DNA of 12,250 bases, from the NCBI GenBank assembly GCA_903949225.1, contig CAJAYZ010000460.1, forward strand, positions 1 to 12,250. Reading direction: 5' to 3'. This DNA is from an uncultured Planctomycetaceae bacterium (GTDB lineage: Bacteria > Planctomycetota > Planctomycetia > Pirellulales > UBA1268). Shown in pieces: positions 1 to 6,918 of this stretch (its first letter is position 1; every line of letters starts with the position of its first letter). The position numbers and the translations under genes were made by a program. Below the pieces are notes generated by a model that saw only the letters and a list, made by a program, of their open reading frames with translations, searched no databases and was not told the DNA's origin.

Positions 1-273
1 ACCCGGAGGTCCGTAGCCCGGAGGTGTGCCTGGTGCGCCGGGAGTCCCGCCCGGTGGGCCAAAGCCCGGAGGTGGGCCCGCAGTTCCGCCCGGAGGGCCG
101 TAGCCGGGAGGCGTGCCTGGTGCGCCGGGAGTTCCGCCCGGTGGGCCAAAGCCCGGCGGAGGGCCCGCAAGCCCGCCCGGAGGGCCATAACCTGGAGGCG
201 TGCCTGGCGCGCCGGGAGTCCCTCCCGGTGGGCCAAAGCCTGGAGGTGCGCCCGCGATTCCTCCCGGCGGGCC
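1..273 (-). repeat. 87-bp in-frame tandem repeats encoding a 29-residue Pro/Gly-rich unit
   Basis: Equivalent sites on the plus strand recur exactly 87 bases apart, at 13, 100, 187 and 274, giving three full copies plus a partial copy that continues past base 1. Each encodes 29 residues made of two related halves, one starting GYGPPGG and one GFGPPGGTPG. The copies differ mainly at one position (Ile, Leu or Thr after the first PPGG) and at synonymous bases. The unit is Gly/Pro-rich but not a strict collagen Gly-X-Y array. It forms the C-terminal tail of the protease, probably an extended, flexible or matrix-contacting segment. Confidence 0.93.
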
Positions 274-2166
274 GTAGCCGCCTGGAGGGGCTCCGGGCGG
301 GCCGCCACCTCCGTTACCACCTCCACTACCGCCTTGCGCGAAGTCATCTGCCGGCTTCGACTCTTCACTCTTCTTTCCCCCGCGCTTGATCTTTGCGGTG
401 ATGAAGACAGTCGAGGGACCACACCGCTCGTCGACGTCGGCCCAGGCCCCCGTTTCACCCTCTTCGGTGGCGGGCTGCGCTTCAGGCAGATGCTCCTCGA
501 GGAACGGCCACACCCGCTCCATCGGGATCCCGACGCTGTAGGCACTCCCGATGGCGTTGGTCCGCATCATGGCAACAACCACCCCAACCGCCTTGCCGGT
601 CTGGTCGATGACCGGCCCGCCGCTGTTACCAGGATTGACGTTGGCATCGAACAGGAACGATCCCCCGTCGATCTTCGCCTCAGCCTGCGAGGTGATCTGG
701 CCACGCGTGCTCTTCAGTTCGAGCCCGAGCAAGGATCCGCCCGGGTAGCCGAGCACCATGATCTCCGTGCTGCGGCGCGGCATCGTCTCGGCCAGCGGCA
801 TCGCCGGAGCCTCGAGCTCGGTGCATTGCAGGAGGGCGAGATCGGGGTTCTCCGACGTGGCAACGACCGTCGCCACAAGTTGCTTCTCGCGGTTATTGGG
901 ATCGAGGATCACGACATCGGAAGCCCCTTCGACGACATGGGCGTTGGTGAGAACGTAGCCGGGAGCGATCACGAAACCGGTCCCCGTGGCGATCCCGACG
1001 ACCACCTCATCCGGTTCGTCAAGCAGGCTGGGAATCGCCCCCTCTCCTCCCGACTTTCCAAGCGCCCGACCGTAGGGCGACATGATTGTGTAGGCGAGCG
1101 TGATTCCCTGGCCCCCTCCCGGCCCACCGGACCCAGGACTCCCTCCCGGCCCTGCCGGCCCCGCCATCCCCGGCGGACGATTGCCGCCAGGGCCACTGCC
1201 GGGTCCGCCAGGACCCTGGCCCCCTTGCTGCGCTCCCTGCATCCCCTCAGGCCCCTTGAGCGGGTCGTACGGGGTGAGGCGGAGATCGTGAATCGCCATC
1301 CGGTAGAGGTCGTTGAGTTCGGAGGCATTCTTGTCGGGAAGCCGGTGCCGCACCGTCATCCCACCGGCGCCGATGGCCACCCCCAAGTTGTCAGCCACGG
1401 TCTGACAATCGGGGAGGATTTCCAGGGCCCGCTTGAAGTGCCGCGTCGCCAGGCCGTACTTCTTCGTCAGCATCTCCGCCACGGCGAGGTTGCTGAACGC
1501 GAAGGCGTTGTTCGGCTCCCGATCGGCGACGATGGCGAAGTGCTCGGCAGCCTTGAGATCGTTCCGGGCCACCATCATGTAGACGAGGCCGGCAATGAAG
1601 TCGGCTTTGCCACTCTCGGGATTGAGACGACTGGCCGCCATCAGCTCTTCCTTGGCGAGCTTCATCTGCCGCAGCTTGAGGAGCTCAAAGCTGTGCTTGA
1701 TCATGTTGTCGGTCTTGCGATTGATCTCAGCGTATTCCTCCTCGGTGACCCACTTCTTCCCGAGGCGGCGCTGGTTCTCGTCTTCCATCTTCTTCCAGCC
1801 CGCAAGCCGACTCTCCGCCGACTTCCGCAAGGCGGCAGGCAGCTTCGGATTGGCCAGGAAGATCTTGTAGACCTGCACCGCTTCCGCCGCGGTCCGGCAA
1901 GCCTGCGCGTCGGCCTCGACCTGCTGGAGTGGATCGAGCGGAGCAGCTTCGACCTCCGCGTCCGAGTCTTCAGCCTTGGGGGGCTGGCGTCGCGGTTCGG
2001 GGGCCTTCGACTTCGGTGACGATTTCGGTGACGATTTCGGCGCTTGGGCCAGAACCACTACCGGCCCCATCAACACCGAAGCAACAAGCACCGCCAGCAG
2101 GACACCGCACCGCAGGGTGAGCCCGAACGGCACTGTCTGCCGCAACAGGGAATCGGATTTGCGCAT
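1..2166 (-). CDS. Exported TPR/trypsin-like (HtrA-type) serine protease with Pro/Gly repeat tail, 3' end outside the window
   Basis: I read 722 codons without a stop from the ATG at 2166 down to base 1, so the C-terminus is missing. Residues 1-42 form a signal peptide: basic start, hydrophobic core at about 22-39, likely cleavage after AQA. A Ser/Pro/Lys linker (KSSP repeats, 12-bp DNA repeats at 2012-2040) follows. Residues about 140-270 are TPR-like helices, and 304-355 are a Gly/Pro-rich linker. The protease domain spans about 360-560 with H410 (TNAHVV), D442 (NPDLALL) and S515 (NPGNSGGP). The spacing fits DegP-type trypsin folds, so it should be active. I see no PDZ domain after it. Instead a short segment around residues 575-596 leads into the repeat tail from about 612. 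A periplasmic or surface quality-control or processing role is inferred. It diverges from the operon at 2374. An in-frame GTG at 2232 is a rival start. Confidence 0.9.
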   Translation of the reverse strand, partial: MRKSDSLLRQTVPFGLTLRCGVLLAVLVASVLMGPVVVLAQAPKSSPKSSPKSKAPEPRRQPPKAEDSDAEVEAAPLDPLQQVEADAQACRTAAEAVQVYKIFLANPKLPAALRKSAESRLAGWKKMEDENQRRLGKKWVTEEEYAEINRKTDNMIKHSFELLKLRQMKLAKEELMAASRLNPESGKADFIAGLVYMMVARNDLKAAEHFAIVADREPNNAFAFSNLAVAEMLTKKYGLATRHFKRALEILPDCQTVADNLGVAIGAGGMTVRHRLPDKNASELNDLYRMAIHDLRLTPYDPLKGPEGMQGAQQGGQGPGGPGSGPGGNRPPGMAGPAGPGGSPGSGGPGGGQGITLAYTIMSPYGRALGKSGGEGAIPSLLDEPDEVVVGIATGTGFVIAPGYVLTNAHVVEGASDVVILDPNNREKQLVATVVATSENPDLALLQCTELEAPAMPLAETMPRRSTEIMVLGYPGGSLLGLELKSTRGQITSQAEAKIDGGSFLFDANVNPGNSGGPVIDQTGKAVGVVVAMMRTNAIGSAYSVGIPMERVWPFLEEHLPEAQPATEEGETGAWADVDERCGPSTVFITAKIKRGGKKSEESKPADDFAQGGSGGGNGGGGPPGAPPGGYGPPGGIAGAPPGFGPPGGTPGAPGTPPGYGPPGGLAGPPPGFGPPGGTPGAPGTPPGYGPPGGTAGPPPGFGPPGGTPGAPGTPPGYGPPG

Positions 2167-2338
2167 GGAGATCAGGCCCCGGAAAATGAATGAGAGGGCA
2201 AGAAGGCCGGGAAGAAGAAGAAAGATGGACACCCAGCAACCCTTCAAAGCTTATCGGCGCGAGGCCGGAGCGTCCAGAAAACTGCTTCCATTTCGCGGCT
2301 CCCGCCCCTTCCGCCATGGCCATGCCCCCGGCCCCCGG

Positions 2339-2347
2339 TGCTATACT
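2339..2347 (+). promoter_or_regulatory. Candidate extended -10 promoter element for the operon
   Basis: The bases read TG-C-TATACT, an extended -10 (TGnTATAAT-like) with one mismatch in the hexamer. No recognisable -35 sits 17 bases upstream, which is usual for extended -10 promoters. Transcription would begin near 2354, leaving a leader of about 20 bases that still includes the ribosome binding site. Assignment is by pattern and position only. Confidence 0.5.
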
Positions 2348-2360
2348 CTTCCTGTCTTTG

Positions 2361-2366
2361 AGGAGG
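2361..2366 (+). promoter_or_regulatory. Shine-Dalgarno site of the DUF1501 gene
   Basis: A perfect AGGAGG sits 7 bases before the ATG at 2374. It fixes this start over the in-frame ATG at codon 20 and is the strongest ribosome binding site in the window. Confidence 0.85.
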
Positions 2367-2373
2367 AACTGAA

Positions 2374-3873
2374 ATGGCTCATGCCGCGCCCGCCCCCCAC
2401 CTCCCTTCCACGTGTGCCGGGCCGGTGCCGATGCAGCCACAGGGCGGTTATTCGGTCGGCCCCCTTCGCCAGGTCAGCCGGCGTGCCGCGCTGACCACCG
2501 GCCTGCTCGGCCTCGGGGGCCTTGGCCTTGCTGACCTGCTCCGCCTCCGGGACGCCCAAGGGGGCGAAACAGGAACGACGACCGGCACAGGGAAGACGAC
2601 CGGCCACGACGACACCGCCGTGATCTTCGTCTGGCTCCCGGGGGGGCCGCCCCACCTCGAGACGTACGACATGAAGCCCGACGCCCCAGCGGAAGTCCGC
2701 GGGGCGTTTCGGCCGATTCGAACGAACGTCGCCGGGATCGACGTCTGCGAGTTGCTGCCGCTCCACGCCCGCTGCGCCGACCGGTATTCCATCATCCGCT
2801 CGGTGACCCACGACTTCGCCGATCACGGCGGCGGCCACAAGCGGTTTCTCACCGGCCGGGCCCCGAAGGAGCCGACCGGCTTCGTCAACGACTTCCCGAT
2901 GGCCGGGTCGTTCGTCTCCCGCTTCCGCCCCGCGGCCGTCGCCGGCATCCCCGGCTACACGGCCTTGGTCGACGCCGGGCGGCAGCATGTCGACACCTTC
3001 AGCTTCGGAGCCGCCTACCTCGGCTCCTCGCACACTCCCTACATCGTCGACGGCGATCCCTCCACGCCGCAGTTCCAGGTGCCGAGCCTCTCCCTGGAGG
3101 AGCGGATGGAGCGACGGCTCTCCGACCGGGCGGGACTGTCAGCGAGCCTCGACCGGCTGCGGCGCGAGGTCGATGCCGGCACGTCGATGCGGGCCAAGGA
3201 CGACTTCGACGCCCGCGCCCTCGACATGCTCACCAGCCCCGCCGCGCGCGAGGCCTTCGACCTCTCCCGGGAGAGCGATTCCGTGCGCGACCGCTACGGC
3301 CGCCACCGCTTCGGCCAGCGGGCCCTCCTCGCCCGGCGTCTCGTCGAGGCAGGAAGCACGTTCGTGACGGTCGTCATGGAGCATCCGGGCGGCGAGATGC
3401 CGTCCAACTGCTGCTACAACTGGGATTCGCACGCCGTCAACTGCCACATCTTCGACGATGCGAAGTGGCGAATGCCGTTCTACGACCAGGCCGTCACGGC
3501 GCTCGTCGAGGATCTGTATGCACGGGGCCTCGACCGGCGCGTGCTCCTCGTCGTGACCGGCGAGTTCGGCCGCACGCCCCGTCTCGAAAACCAGATCGGC
3601 ACCCAGACGAAGGTCCACCAACCGGGCCGCGACCACTGGCCCGGGGCCCAGTCGATCCTCGTCTCCGGCGGTGGCTTGGCCATGGGGCAGGTGGTCGGCT
3701 CGACCGACGCCCGTGGCGGCTATCCCAAGGATCGCCCCCTGTCGCCGAACGACGTCTGGGCGACCGTCTACCGCCACCTCGGCATCGACAAGGAGCTCGC
3801 CGTGCCCGACCTCGGCGGTCGGCCGATGCCGATCCTCCCTTCCGGCGAGCCGATCTCGGAGCTCTTGGGATGA
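2374..3873 (+). CDS. DUF1501 family protein, Tat-exported
   Basis: This 499-residue protein has the length and layout of planctomycete DUF1501 proteins, which are related to the alkaline phosphatase/sulfatase superfamily. Their exact activity is unsettled. The N-terminus carries a twin-arginine signal (SRRAAL, R36-R37) followed by a Gly/Leu-rich hydrophobic stretch to about residue 62, so a folded, possibly metal-bound protein is probably exported by Tat. Family signatures include LPGGPPHLETYD near the start of the domain, RSVTHDFADHGGGH, GEFGRTP at 396-402, GRDHW at 418-422, and the closing segment with STDARGGYP and YRHLGID. The start is set by the AGGAGG at 2361. It is the first gene of the operon and its stop overlaps the next start (ATGA). 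In related genomes DUF1501 genes usually travel with PSCyt/DUF1553 genes; here such a gene is four genes downstream. Confidence 0.95.
   Translation: MAHAAPAPHLPSTCAGPVPMQPQGGYSVGPLRQVSRRAALTTGLLGLGGLGLADLLRLRDAQGGETGTTTGTGKTTGHDDTAVIFVWLPGGPPHLETYDMKPDAPAEVRGAFRPIRTNVAGIDVCELLPLHARCADRYSIIRSVTHDFADHGGGHKRFLTGRAPKEPTGFVNDFPMAGSFVSRFRPAAVAGIPGYTALVDAGRQHVDTFSFGAAYLGSSHTPYIVDGDPSTPQFQVPSLSLEERMERRLSDRAGLSASLDRLRREVDAGTSMRAKDDFDARALDMLTSPAAREAFDLSRESDSVRDRYGRHRFGQRALLARRLVEAGSTFVTVVMEHPGGEMPSNCCYNWDSHAVNCHIFDDAKWRMPFYDQAVTALVEDLYARGLDRRVLLVVTGEFGRTPRLENQIGTQTKVHQPGRDHWPGAQSILVSGGGLAMGQVVGSTDARGGYPKDRPLSPNDVWATVYRHLGIDKELAVPDLGGRPMPILPSGEPISELLG
3858..3861 (+). promoter_or_regulatory. Ribosome binding site inside the DUF1501 gene
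   Basis: GGAG lies 8 bases before the ATG at 3870. Together with the ATGA overlap and the signal peptide that begins there, it supports 3870 as the start rather than the longer open frame from 3465. Confidence 0.6.
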
Positions 3874-6863
3874 CCCGTCTGCCCCCGATCCTCGCGCGGC
3901 TGGCGCTCTCTCTTTGCATGGCCGCGAGTGCCGCCGCGGCGGAGCCGGGGGACCGCGACGCGCCGACCCCGGAGGCCGTGCTCCGCGACACGCGCGTCGC
4001 CGACGGCTTCGTGATGGAACTGGTTGCCATGGAGCCGGCGGTCGTCGATCCGGTGGCGGTGACCTTCGACGAGCATGGCACCCCTTTCGTGGTGGAATAC
4101 CGTGACTATCCCTCCGGTCCGCCGGCCGGGTCGCCTCCCCTTTCCCGCGTCGTCCGGCTCGTCGATGCCGACGGCGACGGCCGCTACGAATCCTCGACGC
4201 CGGTCGCCGAGCACCTCCCCTTTTCGCAGGGAATCCTCGCTGCCCGCGGCGGGCTCCTCGTTACCGCTTCCCCCGACGTCCTCCTCCTCACCGACTCCGA
4301 CGGCGACGGCACGCTCGACCGGAGCGAGATCGTGGCCACCGGCTTTCGGGTCGGCAATCCCCAACTCCGCGCCGCCTGTCCCACGATCGGCCCCGACAAC
4401 GCCGTCTGGATCACCGGCGGCCTCTCCGGGGGAACGGTGCGCTGGCCGTCCGATCCCGACACAGCCGGTGTGTCGATCGACCGGCGCGACCTCCGCCTCG
4501 ATCTGGCCAGGCGCACGATCCGCGCCGTCACCGGCTTCGGGCAGTTTGGCAACGCCTTCGACTCGCGCGGCCACCGCTTCACCGTGAGCAATCGCAATCC
4601 GCTCATGATCAGCCTCCTGCCGCCAGAAGCGCTCGTCCGCAACGCCCTTGTCGATCTCGGTCCGGGGTACACCGACGCCGCCCCCAGCGGCGCCGACAGC
4701 CGGGTGGCGGCGGTCGCAGCGACGAACGCGACCGCGATCTCCCACACCGGCACCCACACCTCAGCCTGCGGCGTGTCGATCTTCCGCGGCGATCTCCTCG
4801 GCCCCGACGCCGACGGCGACGCCTTCACCTGCGAGCCTGTCTCCCATGCGGTTGTCCGCCGCCGCCCGATGGCGCGGGGCGCCGGATTCTGGAGCACACA
4901 TCCGGAGCCTGAGGGAAGTGAGTTTGTCGCCTCGGCCGAGACCTGGTTTCGGCCGGTGTTCACGGCGACGGCGCCCGACGGCTCCCTGTGGATTGTCGAC
5001 TTCTGCCGGGCGAGCGTCGAGCATCCCGACTACATGCCCCCCGGGGTCGCCGCCACGGTCGACCATCGGGCCGGCGACCGGGCGGGCCGCATCTGGCGGG
5101 TCCGCTGCCGCGATTTCGCCGCGAGTCCGTGGGCTCCGCCGGCAACCGCCGCCGAGGCCGTCGCGCTCCTCGCCGACTGCAACGGCTGGCGCCGCGACAC
5201 GGCGCAGCGTCTCCTCGTCGAAGGGCGCTTTCCCGCCGACCAAGCCGAGCAGGCGTTGCGGGCCCTGCTCGATGCCCCGTCGTCAGCGCCGATCGCGCGC
5301 GTCCACGCCCTCCGTGTCCTCGACGGCCTGTCGCGGCTGAGGCCCCCCGATCTCGAGCTCGCCACGGCCAGCGGCGACGCTGGCTTGCGGGAAGAGGGGC
5401 TCAGGCTTTCGCGCGAGGCAGAGGGAATCGTGTTCGAAGCGTCTGCCGATCCGGCGTCGGTCCGGCAGTCGCTGTGCGACCGCGTCGCGGCTCCGTCGGT
5501 CGACCATCCCGACGGCAGCGTGCGGCTGGCTGCGCTTCTGGCGCTGGCCGGATCGGCAGCCGACCCGGCCACGACAGCCCTTGCCGTCGCTGCCGCATCG
5601 CCGCAGCTCGATGATTGGACGGCGCGGGCCATTCTCTCCGGCGCCCCCGGCCGGGCCGGGCTGCTCCTCGCCGCGATCGCCGAGCAAGCCGTCGCAGGGG
5701 CTGCGTCGCCGCTGCCGCCCGAACCGGCCCGAATGATGCTCGTCACGCAGCTGGCAACGACAGCCACGGCCGATCCGACCGGCGCCGATCTCGACACGCT
5801 GCTCGCGCTTCTTGCCACTCGCGCCGACGCCGGACAGGTCGATTGGTTCGATGTCGCCGCGCTCTACGGCGTCGCGGCGCGTCGCCCCGTGGCCGCGCTG
5901 CGCGATCGCGATGCCGCGACGGTCGATAAAGTCGTAGGCCATGCCGACGCCATCGCGGCAGACGCTCCCACCTCAGCCGACCTCCGTCTCCTCGCCATCC
6001 GCCTCCTGGCGCTTGCCGCCGTCGATGAGTCGACCCCTGGGATCGCTTCGAGGTCGGCGCTCGTCGCGCTGGCAGCGTCGCGCGAGCCCGATGCAGTGCA
6101 GCGAGAAGCCGTGCGCGGAATCGTCACCTGTGGTGCCCCGCAAGCGCTCGATGAGCTCCTCCGGGTCGCGGCCGATCTCGAGCCGGGCGTGCGCTCGGCC
6201 GCGGTCGCGGCGATGCTCGACCGCCCGGCCGCGATTCGGCCGCTCCTTGCCGCCCTCGACGCTGGCTCGATCCCGTCAGGCGCGGTCCCGCTCGAGCGTC
6301 GCAAGCCGCTCCTGGAATCCCCCGACATGGCGATCCGCGAGATGTCTCTGCGGCTGTGGGGGGACGCGGCCACGAACCTCGCGCCGGAAGAGCTCTCCAC
6401 GCTCACCACCGCCGTTCGCCGCGGGGGGGATCAGCCGCGAGGGCGTGAGGTGTTTGCCCGCCACTGCGCCAACTGCCACCGCACCGCTGCGCCTGGCACC
6501 GAGCCGATCGGCCAGGTCGTCGGCCCGGATCTTGCCGAGGCGGCCGACCGTCCGATCGAGCGATTGCTGCTCGATGTCGTCGAGCCGAATCGGGCGGTCG
6601 AGGGCCGCTACGAGGCGACCGTCGTCGTCACCGATGAAGGCGTCGTCCTCGAGGGGATTCTCGCCGCCAACACGCCCGAGTCGATCGTCCTCATCCGCCC
6701 CGGCGGCGAGCGGACGCAGCTCCCCCGCGAACGGATCGAGTCGGTCCGCGGCACGGGCCGATCGCTGATGCCGGAGGGCTTCGGCCGCGCGATCCCGGCC
6801 GCCGATTTCGCCGATCTCCTCGCCTTTCTCCGGCAGGGCCGCGTCATCGGCCCGCCGCCGTGA
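3870..6863 (+). CDS. Secreted propeller / HEAT-repeat / c-type cytochrome protein (Pirellula/Verrucomicrobium type)
   Basis: The protein is 997 residues long. Residues 1-24 are a signal peptide with likely cleavage after AAAA. Residues about 45-410 resemble the PVC membrane-bound dehydrogenase-type propeller (TIGR02604-like), opening with GFVMELVAMEP and closing with EHPDYMPP and GRIWRV. It holds Asp-rich calcium-type loops at D99 (DADGDG) and D142, the latter with a full 12-residue EF-hand pattern ending at E153. An Ala/Leu-rich helical region at about 415-840 looks like HEAT repeats. The C-terminal 850-990 is a TIGR02603-like heme domain with CANCH at 866-870 and a candidate axial Met at M967 (LMPEGF). 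Heme would attach outside the cytoplasm. A sugar or alcohol dehydrogenase-like electron-transfer role is possible but unproven. It overlaps the DUF1501 stop by 4 bases. The open frame extends upstream to 3465 but that part lies inside DUF1501. Confidence 0.93.
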   Translation: MTRLPPILARLALSLCMAASAAAAEPGDRDAPTPEAVLRDTRVADGFVMELVAMEPAVVDPVAVTFDEHGTPFVVEYRDYPSGPPAGSPPLSRVVRLVDADGDGRYESSTPVAEHLPFSQGILAARGGLLVTASPDVLLLTDSDGDGTLDRSEIVATGFRVGNPQLRAACPTIGPDNAVWITGGLSGGTVRWPSDPDTAGVSIDRRDLRLDLARRTIRAVTGFGQFGNAFDSRGHRFTVSNRNPLMISLLPPEALVRNALVDLGPGYTDAAPSGADSRVAAVAATNATAISHTGTHTSACGVSIFRGDLLGPDADGDAFTCEPVSHAVVRRRPMARGAGFWSTHPEPEGSEFVASAETWFRPVFTATAPDGSLWIVDFCRASVEHPDYMPPGVAATVDHRAGDRAGRIWRVRCRDFAASPWAPPATAAEAVALLADCNGWRRDTAQRLLVEGRFPADQAEQALRALLDAPSSAPIARVHALRVLDGLSRLRPPDLELATASGDAGLREEGLRLSREAEGIVFEASADPASVRQSLCDRVAAPSVDHPDGSVRLAALLALAGSAADPATTALAVAAASPQLDDWTARAILSGAPGRAGLLLAAIAEQAVAGAASPLPPEPARMMLVTQLATTATADPTGADLDTLLALLATRADAGQVDWFDVAALYGVAARRPVAALRDRDAATVDKVVGHADAIAADAPTSADLRLLAIRLLALAAVDESTPGIASRSALVALAASREPDAVQREAVRGIVTCGAPQALDELLRVAADLEPGVRSAAVAAMLDRPAAIRPLLAALDAGSIPSGAVPLERRKPLLESPDMAIREMSLRLWGDAATNLAPEELSTLTTAVRRGGDQPRGREVFARHCANCHRTAAPGTEPIGQVVGPDLAEAADRPIERLLLDVVEPNRAVEGRYEATVVVTDEGVVLEGILAANTPESIVLIRPGGERTQLPRERIESVRGTGRSLMPEGFGRAIPAADFADLLAFLRQGRVIGPPP

Positions 6864-6918
6864 ATCGTTTTCCTGCCGGCCCCTGCGGCGTCGGCTTCCT
6901 CCGAGAGATTTCTTCGCC

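Larger units (their letters stand above)
2167..2373. other. Divergent intergenic region between the protease and the five-gene operon
   Basis: This 207-base region separates two genes that start back to back, so it should hold promoters for both strands. The plus-strand side has an extended -10 at 2339-2347 and a ribosome binding site at 2361-2366. A 10-base perfect palindrome, catggccatg, lies at 2315-2324, just where a -35 box would fall, and could be an operator or chance. On the minus-strand side I found no convincing promoter. The best -10-like match (GATAAG, complement of 2250-2255) lacks a good -35. A short frame at 2190-2372 looks like non-coding chance sequence. Confidence 0.7.

Noticed and set aside
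1..273. Regular repeats as a CRISPR array
   Set aside because: The repeats are directly adjacent without unique spacers, are a multiple of three long and stay in frame with the protease gene, so they are coding tandem repeats.
334..2019. Plus-strand open frame of 561 codons
   Set aside because: It lies opposite the protease gene, whose minus-strand translation gives a signal peptide, TPR-like region and a full catalytic triad. The plus-strand product has no recognisable motifs and is a by-product of high GC.
2250..2255. Possible -10 for the protease (GATAAG on the minus strand)
   Set aside because: Only four of six bases match and no acceptable -35 lies 16-18 bases upstream, so I did not list it as a promoter.
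3465..3869. Upstream extension of the cytochrome gene frame
   Set aside because: These 135 codons lie in another frame inside the well-supported DUF1501 gene. The ATG at 3870 is followed by a signal peptide and preceded by GGAG.
6864..6918. Possible terminator between the cytochrome and esterase genes
   Set aside because: The gap contains only a short, weak GC hairpin (around GCCGGC and CGTCGGC) and no following run of T, so it does not look like an intrinsic terminator.
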